From Latescibacteria bacterium UBA6620 (lineage in GTDB: Bacteria > Latescibacterota > UBA2968), in NCBI GenBank assembly GCA_002433075.1, contig DJHM01000013.1, positions 3,798 through 22,866 on the forward strand: a DNA stretch of 19,069 bases, in the 5' to 3' direction. This document shows, in pieces, positions 13,769 to 19,069 of this stretch. Under the pieces are notes generated by a model, which ran no database searches, was not told where the DNA came from, and was given only the letters and a program-made list of their open reading frames with translations. The translations under genes were made by a program, and so were the position numbers. Each line of letters opens with the position of its first letter. Position 1 is the stretch's first letter.

Positions 13769-13798
13769 AATCTACCCAGAGACCCCTTGCTGTGTCAA
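13769..13798 (-). promoter_or_regulatory. Sigma70-type promoter of hisS-aspS
   Basis: Leftward, a perfect TTGACA (13798-13793), 18-nt spacer and TAGATT (13774-13769, 4 of 6 matches to TATAAT). It sits directly behind the stop codon of the RNase HII-YraN gene, giving hisS-aspS their own transcript. Confidence 0.65.
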
Positions 13799-13829
13799 GA
13801 TTTACGCTCGTTCTGCGTGGTTGGAGGGC

Positions 13830-15116
13830 TCAAGCTCGGAAGGCGTCTTTGAAGATGGCCACCCTGGGAGGGTCTGTTGCCATTTCGACGGAAACCACAT
13901 CGAACCGTGGGGCGAGGGTGGTCGCGTGCTCTTGCAGATAAGCCTCGGCCAGACGAGCGATCTGCTGTTGCTTGTCCACGGTGACCCGTTGTTCGGGAGC
14001 CCCCAGGCCGTTCGGCCCATCGCTCTTGACTTCGATGAAGGCGATCACATCGCCCGCCTGGGCAACGAGATCAATTTCTCCGCCACTCAGTCGAACGTTT
14101 CGGTCGAGGATCAGGTAGCCCTCTTTCAGGAGTTCGTCTTCGGCGATGCGTTCGCCGGCGGGCCCCGTGCAGTTGAGCTGAATCTCGCGCTCATTCAGCT
14201 TCTCTTTCAGATCGCGAAATGCCCTGGGGGGCACGGAAGATCGGGCCTGGCGCAAGTCGTGCAGTAGAGCGGGTATGTCCTGGGGATGGCAGACATCCTC
14301 TATTCGGGTCTTGAGATGCTGGTAGGCTGGCGAATGAAATCCCTGGAGGTGGAAAGAGTGCCTGTGGACGGGGGAAGGACCAAGCCGCCTGAGCGCCTGG
14401 AGATGAGTCTCACAAGCATACCCTTTGTGCTCTCCCAGACCATAGCCGGGGTAATTCCCATCAAGGGTCAGCATCTGGCGGTCGCGCGTGACCTTTGCTA
14501 CGACGGAGGCTGCGGCGATGGCGTGGGACCGAGCATCTCCCTTGAGGAGAGACATTTCGTATAAGCCGCTGCCGGGCAAATGGTTGCCGTCTATCAATAC
14601 TCGCTCCGGCTGAAGATGTAGAGCGGCAATCGCACGGCGCATTGCCGTGAGAGTAGCCTGGTGGATGTTCAGGCGATCGATTTCGTCCGAATCGCACTGT
14701 CCGACTCCCACAGAAAGAGCGTCTGTAAAGATCTGGTCGTAGAGACGCTCTCTTTCTTCCGGATTCAGGGTCTTCGAATCGTCGAGCCCCGTGAGGGCGA
14801 CCTCGGGGCCGAATATGACGGCGGCCGCGACGACGGGACCGGCAAGCGGCCCCCGGCCGGCTTCATCGACACCGGCGATCCACGATATTCCCTTTGTTCT
14901 GAGGGTTCGCTCGATCTTCAGGAGTCGTCCCACGCGCGCCCGCTCAGCGCGCTCGGCACGGAGTTGTCGACGTGTATGGGCAGCAATGACCCGGGCGCCT
15001 TTCCGATCATCATCCTCTAGACTGGCGAGGAGCTTCTTCCAGCCACGCGGTCTGCGCGTCATGGTCTCACGCAATTCGGCCAGGGTCTTTACAGCGGGGT
15101 CGTCAGAAATCGGCAC
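13830..15116 (-). CDS. rnhB: RNase HII-YraN (UPF0102) fusion protein
   Basis: A single frame joins two proteins usually encoded by neighbouring genes. Counting from GTG 15116 (428 residues): a basic helical N-terminal extension like that of Bacillus-type RnhB (about 1-78), RNase HII (about 79-260) with GVDEAGRGPLAGP (D84, E85), LIDGN (D176) and KGDA (D194) as the catalytic carboxylates, a linker (about 262-310), then YraN (about 315-428) with GEIDL (E347, D349) and IAFIEVK (E362, K364), the PD-(D/E)XK-like core of that family. RNase HII removes ribonucleotides from RNA/DNA hybrids and DNA, and the YraN role is unsettled. The open frame extends to TTG 15200, but that codon coincides with a good -35 box, so a start at GTG 15116 or ATG 15062 is more likely. 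No clear SD is seen at any of them. Confidence 0.88.
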   Translation of the reverse strand: MPISDDPAVKTLAELRETMTRRPRGWKKLLASLEDDDRKGARVIAAHTRRQLRAERAERARVGRLLKIERTLRTKGISWIAGVDEAGRGPLAGPVVAAAVIFGPEVALTGLDDSKTLNPEERERLYDQIFTDALSVGVGQCDSDEIDRLNIHQATLTAMRRAIAALHLQPERVLIDGNHLPGSGLYEMSLLKGDARSHAIAAASVVAKVTRDRQMLTLDGNYPGYGLGEHKGYACETHLQALRRLGPSPVHRHSFHLQGFHSPAYQHLKTRIEDVCHPQDIPALLHDLRQARSSVPPRAFRDLKEKLNEREIQLNCTGPAGERIAEDELLKEGYLILDRNVRLSGGEIDLVAQAGDVIAFIEVKSDGPNGLGAPEQRVTVDKQQQIARLAEAYLQEHATTLAPRFDVVSVEMATDPPRVAIFKDAFRA

Positions 15117-15171
15117 GGGCAGTCGGGTCGGTGGGTGTTGAAAAGGGAACCGAAGGAGGCAGGTTATTGCG

Positions 15172-15200
15172 AACATAGTCGTCGGTATCGCTGCCGTCAA
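15172..15200 (-). promoter_or_regulatory. Sigma70-type promoter for rnhB-yraN fusion
   Basis: Leftward, TTGACG (15200-15195), 17-nt spacer and TATGTT (15177-15172, 4 of 6). It lies within the longest version of the rnhB frame and argues for the shorter start. The predicted leader to GTG 15116 would be about 50 nt. Confidence 0.5.
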
Positions 15201-15232
15201 GTCGTCCTGTCGAAGGGACGGACGTTTATTCG

Positions 15233-15247
15233 CCCCCCCAAAAAAAA
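15233..15247. repeat. C7-A8 homopolymer pair between divergent promoters
   Basis: Seven C (15233-15239) are followed directly by eight A (15240-15247), then an AT-rich stretch, in the spacer between the leftward rnhB promoter and the rightward ABC exporter promoter. Such tracts are prone to slippage. No coding frame crosses it. Confidence 0.6.
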
Positions 15248-15291
15248 GGATTTATTAAAAATTCTAATGAGTAGGAGAATATTCCACCAAA

Positions 15292-15320
15292 TTGATCTGA
15301 GGCGGGAATGGGTTTATATT
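15292..15320 (+). promoter_or_regulatory. Sigma70-type promoter of the ABC exporter operon
   Basis: TTGATC (15292-15297), 17-nt spacer and TATATT (15315-15320, 5 of 6 matches). The start of transcription would fall near 15327, about 40 nt ahead of the ATG at 15368. The region upstream is AT-rich, as in an UP element. Confidence 0.65.
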
Positions 15321-15367
15321 CAAGAACTTAGGCTCGAAACTCATCCACACACCTGTCTGCCTTTCTA

Positions 15368-17140
15368 ATGGACGAACAGGAACCTTCCAAGGTCAGGAAT
15401 CTCAAGAAGCTCCTGAAGTTCGTCCGGCCCTACCAGCGTCGGCTCACGGTTGCATTCGCCATTACCGTGTCTCTGACCGCCATCCAGATGACGCCCCCTC
15501 TCCTGATGAAGTTCATCGTCGATGAAATCATCGTCGGTGGTCAGTGGAGTCTGCTCGAATTCTTCCTGTTTCTGACACTTGTCGTGCCCGTGACCGCTTC
15601 CGGACTGAGGGTGTTGAACACCTATACAATTTCCGTCATATCCCACCGCCTGATCATGGACATCAGGCAGACGATGTACCGCCATATGCTTTCCCTGTCT
15701 CTCAGATTCTATGACCAGATGGGGACGGGCAAGATCATGTCTCGGGTGATGGGCGACGTGGCGACGGTTCGGAGTATGGTCACGATGCGCATGCTGTCGA
15801 TTGTCACGGATTTCGTGACGTTTTGGGTGGCGATCGGCCTGTGCCTGGGCCTGAACTGGCGCCTGGGAACCATCCTGATCGTCTTGTTACCCCTTTATCT
15901 CTTCAACTACTTCGGGTGGCGAGGGGGGATCCGGGTCTCGATCCGGGCCTGGCGTGCGAAAATGGATCGGGTTTCGGTCGGGCTGCAGGAGCGTCTGAGC
16001 GGTGTGCAGCTGGTTAAGGCTTACGGGAAAGAACGCCGTGAGAACCGGGCGTTCGCGGAAGAGACGAGAGGCACGTTCGAACAATCCATGCAGACGGCGA
16101 CCTACCGTGCGGGATATTCCGCTGGGGTGTGGGCGGTCTCGGGCCTTCGAAACACGATCGTGTTCTGCATGGGTTGCTATTTCGTGATTCAGGGCGAGAT
16201 GACCTACGGCGGCGTGATGGCGTTTTTGGCCTACGCGATGAGAGTCTTCCAGCCGGTCCTGAACCTGACGCAGGAAGCTCTGCGGTTCGAGCAGATGATG
16301 ATTTCCGTCGATCGGATTTACGAGGTGCTGGACTACGAGGTTGATGTCGTGGAAAAGCCGGACGCTCCGAACCTAGGTCCGGTAGCCGGAGCCGTAGAAT
16401 TCGAGGACGTACGATTCGAATACAACGAAGACGAACCGGTGATCAAGGGCGTGAGCCTGAAAATAGAACCGGGTGAGATGGTCGCACTCGTCGGCCAAAC
16501 GGGATGTGGAAAAACGACGCTCACGAGCCTTCTCATGCGGTTTTACGACGTGTCGGACGGCGCAATTCGAATTGACGGACACGATATCAGGGATGTGAGG
16601 CTGCGGTCTCTGCGGACACAGATCGGACAGGTGCTGCAGGATTCCGTCCTGTTCGACGCGAGCATCCGCGAGAACCTGGTCTACGGGAATCCTGACGCGA
16701 CCGAAGCCGACATCATTGCGGCGGCCCGAGTGGGCGAGATCCACGAGTTCATCATCCGTACGGCTGATGGCTATGATACGATTCTGGGAGACGAGGGGAT
16801 CAAGCTCTCCGTAGGCGAAAAGCAACGTCTTGCGATAGCCCGGGCTGTGCTCACGGACCCCGGGATCCTGATTCTTGACGAGGCGACCTCTTCGCTCGAC
16901 TCGCTTTCCGAAGCGCTGATACAAAAGGCGATGGCCAATGTCCTCGAGGGACGGACCTCCTTCGTCATCGCGCACAGATTGTCCACCATCGTGAATGCAG
17001 ACAAGATCGTCGTGATGGACAGCGGGAAAATCGTCGAGGTCGGCGATCACGAAACGCTGCTGGAAAAACCGGATGGCCGCTACAAGGAACTCTACGAACA
17101 ACAGTTCGCCGGGGCGGTCGAAGACGTGGCGGCGAACTGA
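15368..17140 (+). CDS. ABC exporter half-transporter, catalytic-site subunit (MsbA/MDR-like)
   Basis: A 590-residue type IV exporter half: six transmembrane helices (about 25-300) fused to a nucleotide-binding domain (about 340-580). Walker A GQTGCGKT (376-383), Q-loop Q424, Walker B ILILDE with D504 and catalytic E505, and H-loop H536 are canonical. The signature motif is LSVGE (480-484) where LSGGQ is usual. Family members move lipids, drugs or peptides outward across the inner membrane using ATP, and the substrate here is unknown. The next gene starts 2 nt after the stop, and its product has the complementary defects, so the two very probably form a heterodimer. ATG 15368 has no clear SD, and a strong promoter lies 48 nt upstream of it. 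The symbol is left empty since the substrate class is not shown. Confidence 0.93.
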   Translation: MDEQEPSKVRNLKKLLKFVRPYQRRLTVAFAITVSLTAIQMTPPLLMKFIVDEIIVGGQWSLLEFFLFLTLVVPVTASGLRVLNTYTISVISHRLIMDIRQTMYRHMLSLSLRFYDQMGTGKIMSRVMGDVATVRSMVTMRMLSIVTDFVTFWVAIGLCLGLNWRLGTILIVLLPLYLFNYFGWRGGIRVSIRAWRAKMDRVSVGLQERLSGVQLVKAYGKERRENRAFAEETRGTFEQSMQTATYRAGYSAGVWAVSGLRNTIVFCMGCYFVIQGEMTYGGVMAFLAYAMRVFQPVLNLTQEALRFEQMMISVDRIYEVLDYEVDVVEKPDAPNLGPVAGAVEFEDVRFEYNEDEPVIKGVSLKIEPGEMVALVGQTGCGKTTLTSLLMRFYDVSDGAIRIDGHDIRDVRLRSLRTQIGQVLQDSVLFDASIRENLVYGNPDATEADIIAAARVGEIHEFIIRTADGYDTILGDEGIKLSVGEKQRLAIARAVLTDPGILILDEATSSLDSLSEALIQKAMANVLEGRTSFVIAHRLSTIVNADKIVVMDSGKIVEVGDHETLLEKPDGRYKELYEQQFAGAVEDVAAN

Positions 17141-17142
17141 CG

Positions 17143-19047
17143 ATGGAACTGATTACCCGCTTTGTAAAGGCCTATGTGCGTCCGTTCTGGTTCCGGATGG
17201 CGATGGTCATGCTCATGGCCGGTGTGACGTCCTCCTATTCGTTTATCCTCGGGTTCATTACGCAGATCACGGTCGACAATGTTCTCCAGCTGAAGCCGGA
17301 CATCGCTCTGGTCGAGGGCGAGGGGGCGCCCGGTGGCGGAGCCATGAACGCTACCCCGCGCACACGCGACCCCCAGTCGGTTCTGCCGTGGAAGGACCCC
17401 TTTCAGACACACGAAAGCCAGAAGACACGAGCCGAGAAGATCCAGTGGCTGTGGTTCATCTTCTTCCTCTATCTCGTTGTTCGCTCCGTCTTCGCTCTGG
17501 TCAACTGGTTCTACACCTACCACATCGCCTACGTCGGTCAACGAATCGTTTTCCGCATCCGGCTGGATCTTCATCAAAAGATCCAGAAGTTGCAGATGAC
17601 ATTTTTCGATCGACAACAGACCGGGAAGATCATGTCCCGCATCCTCGACGATGTGGGGCTCCTCCAGAGCGAGGTTACCTCGACGTTCGTGCAAACGACT
17701 CGTCACGTCGCCAGTATTCTGCTCGGCTCGGTCATCCTGTTGACGATCAACCTGAAACTGGGCGCGCTTGCGCTTGCGGCGATGCCGTTCTACGTGATTA
17801 CCTATCGGCTGTTTCAGAAGGCCATTCAGACGGCCTTCCTGCGGCAGCGCGAGACGTATGCCGACACGTACGGGGTATTGGAAGAACGTGTACGCGGGAT
17901 GCGCGTGCTGCTGTCGTTTGCGAAGGAGCGAAGTGAGTATCGAATTTTCTTCGGGCGTCTGGTTTCGATTTTCAGGCTTTCATTACGAAGCTCCCTGCTC
18001 AGCACGGGGCTCGGGGCAACGTGCAGTGCTATCAGCGCGATCGCCACGGCCGCGATCTTCTACCTGGGTGCGCTCGAAGTGCGGGACGGTAACCTGACCG
18101 TAGGTGCCCTCATCTACTTCAACATGTCTATGGCCAACCTGTTCGATCCGTTCGTCGCGCTGGCCAACGTGAACGCCTCTCTCCAGCAGATGGTAGTCGT
18201 CATTTCCCGGGTCTTCGAGGTGTTGGACGAGGAAGTCGTGATCAGGGACCGGCCGAACGCGGTCCGACTCGATTCAGTCAGGGGGCGTGTCGTTTTCCGG
18301 GATGTCAGTTTCCGCTATTCCGATGCTGGTGACGAAGTCATCAAGGACTTGAGCTTCGGAGTGGAACCCGGCCAGTCGCTGGCCGTCGTGGGGCCTTCCG
18401 GATCGGGAAAGAGTACGCTCGTAAATCTGCTACTTCGGCTCTACGAACCGACACAGGGTCGCATCATTATCGATGATTACGATATACGGGACGTTCGAAT
18501 CTCTTCGCTCAGGAGACATATCAGCGTGGTCCCCCAGGAGCCGGTGTTGTTCTCGGGAACGATCGCAGAAAACATCAAATACGGGCAGGATGACGCGACG
18601 CCTAACCAGATCATGACTGCTGCGAAACAGGGCGAACTGCACGACTTCGTGATGACTTTACCTGAGAAGTACGAAGCGAAGGTAGGCGAGCGTGGATCCA
18701 ACCTTTCCGGCGGGCAGAAGCAACGTATGGCCTTCACGGTGGCCCTGCTCACCGATCCGAGTATTCTTGTCCTGGACGATACCACGTCGGCCCTCGACGC
18801 GAAAACAGAAGCGCTCATTCAGCAGACGCTCGATCGCATCATGGCCAATCGAACGACGTTCGTGATTACGCACCGGATCTCTACCGCCCAGCGCGCCGAC
18901 CAGGTTTTGGTGCTCGACAACGGCCGAATGACTGGGTGGGGAACCCACAGCGAGCTTGTTGCCCAGGCGGGTGTCTACCAGGATCTCTACCTGCAACAAC
19001 AAGCACAATCGGACGGAATGTTCACGGAAGATGGGGAGCTGGTTTAG
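17143..19047 (+). CDS. ABC exporter half-transporter, degenerate-site subunit with long extracytoplasmic loop
   Basis: A 634-residue type IV exporter half. Transmembrane helix 1 (about 17-40) is followed by an unusually long loop of roughly 55 residues (about 45-100) containing GAPGGG and many charged residues, where relatives have a short turn. Helices 2-6 lie at about 101-335. The nucleotide-binding domain (about 380-620) has Walker A GPSGSGKS (417-424), canonical signature LSGGQ (521-525), and H577. Walker B reads ILVLDD, so the catalytic Glu is Asp546. With the partner's LSVGE this gives one consensus and one degenerate ATP site, the pattern of TM287/288, BmrCD and TmrAB exporters. Starts 2 nt after the upstream stop, with coupled translation likely. 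The stop is at 19045-19047, and nothing supported follows to the window end. Confidence 0.93.
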   Translation: MELITRFVKAYVRPFWFRMAMVMLMAGVTSSYSFILGFITQITVDNVLQLKPDIALVEGEGAPGGGAMNATPRTRDPQSVLPWKDPFQTHESQKTRAEKIQWLWFIFFLYLVVRSVFALVNWFYTYHIAYVGQRIVFRIRLDLHQKIQKLQMTFFDRQQTGKIMSRILDDVGLLQSEVTSTFVQTTRHVASILLGSVILLTINLKLGALALAAMPFYVITYRLFQKAIQTAFLRQRETYADTYGVLEERVRGMRVLLSFAKERSEYRIFFGRLVSIFRLSLRSSLLSTGLGATCSAISAIATAAIFYLGALEVRDGNLTVGALIYFNMSMANLFDPFVALANVNASLQQMVVVISRVFEVLDEEVVIRDRPNAVRLDSVRGRVVFRDVSFRYSDAGDEVIKDLSFGVEPGQSLAVVGPSGSGKSTLVNLLLRLYEPTQGRIIIDDYDIRDVRISSLRRHISVVPQEPVLFSGTIAENIKYGQDDATPNQIMTAAKQGELHDFVMTLPEKYEAKVGERGSNLSGGQKQRMAFTVALLTDPSILVLDDTTSALDAKTEALIQQTLDRIMANRTTFVITHRISTAQRADQVLVLDNGRMTGWGTHSELVAQAGVYQDLYLQQQAQSDGMFTEDGELV

Positions 19048-19069
19048 GATTCGGCAGGTGCACTAAAAA

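Noticed and set aside
13555..13830. T-box riboswitch before hisS
   Set aside because: The conserved T-box sequence and antiterminator pairing are not present, and no terminator stem with a T-run precedes the start codon.
17073..17936. Plus-strand open frame of 287 codons overlapping the second ABC subunit
   Set aside because: An out-of-frame reading of the real exporter subunit. The peptide is Arg/His/Ser-rich and has no family.
1..19069. CRISPR array, defence island or prophage
   Set aside because: No regularly spaced repeats, cas genes, integrase, restriction or toxin-antitoxin genes, or phage structural genes are visible in any frame.

Overview
The window is bacterial DNA of moderate GC content with dense, mostly leftward housekeeping genes. 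A lipoprotein with a canonical lipobox, a secreted LysM protein, an MsbA-like exporter pair and a secreted protein with dockerin-like EF-hand repeats plus leucine-rich repeats suggest a Gram-negative, probably environmental or marine bacterium outside the well-studied phyla. The style of the EF-hand/LRR protein and the agarase-like gene recall FCB-related candidate phyla such as Latescibacterota. That placement is from memory of family style, not from a search.

Positions 1-3658 are an accessory, decayed region. It holds an IS3-family left end with a truncated orfA (91-273), an agarase-like glycoside hydrolase homologue (484-1593) that seems to lack both catalytic glutamates, a 67-bp element with perfect 12-bp inverted repeats matching the IS end (1810-1876), a short leftward secreted EF-hand/LRR protein that looks cut at its last repeat (2103-2705), and about 950 bp with no convincing full gene. 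That last stretch contains a doubtful small secreted ORF, an imperfect 43-bp direct repeat, a strong leftward terminator and a 40-nt fragment matching the 5' half of an initiator tRNA.

Positions 3659-8900 are a compact leftward operon: phoH, a 7TM-HD (PgpH-type) c-di-AMP phosphodiesterase, ybeY and a CorC/HlyC-type CBS protein. The first three overlap by 4 nt at each junction, and a GAAA-loop terminator follows the last. The order joins the phoH-pgpH-ybeY layout of many Gram-positives with the ybeZ-ybeY-ybeX layout of proteobacteria, and links rRNA maturation with nucleotide signalling and membrane ion homeostasis.

Positions 9083-10224 are a two-gene leftward envelope unit (small coiled-coil lipoprotein, then a LysM protein) with overlapping promoter candidates upstream and a strong terminator downstream. 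Positions 10504-13554 hold hisS-aspS, preceded by a good promoter and a structured leader of about 200 nt. Positions 13830-15116 encode a fusion of RNase HII with a YraN (UPF0102) nuclease-like domain.

From 15368 to 19047, divergently on the plus strand, lies a heterodimeric type IV ABC exporter whose two subunits carry complementary deviations in the ATP-site motifs. I found no CRISPR array, rRNA operon, complete tRNA or prophage. No gene set here amounts to a clearly new system. The items most worth follow-up are the IS-flanked active-site-less agarase homologue, the initiator tRNA half, the RnhB-YraN fusion and the asymmetric exporter.
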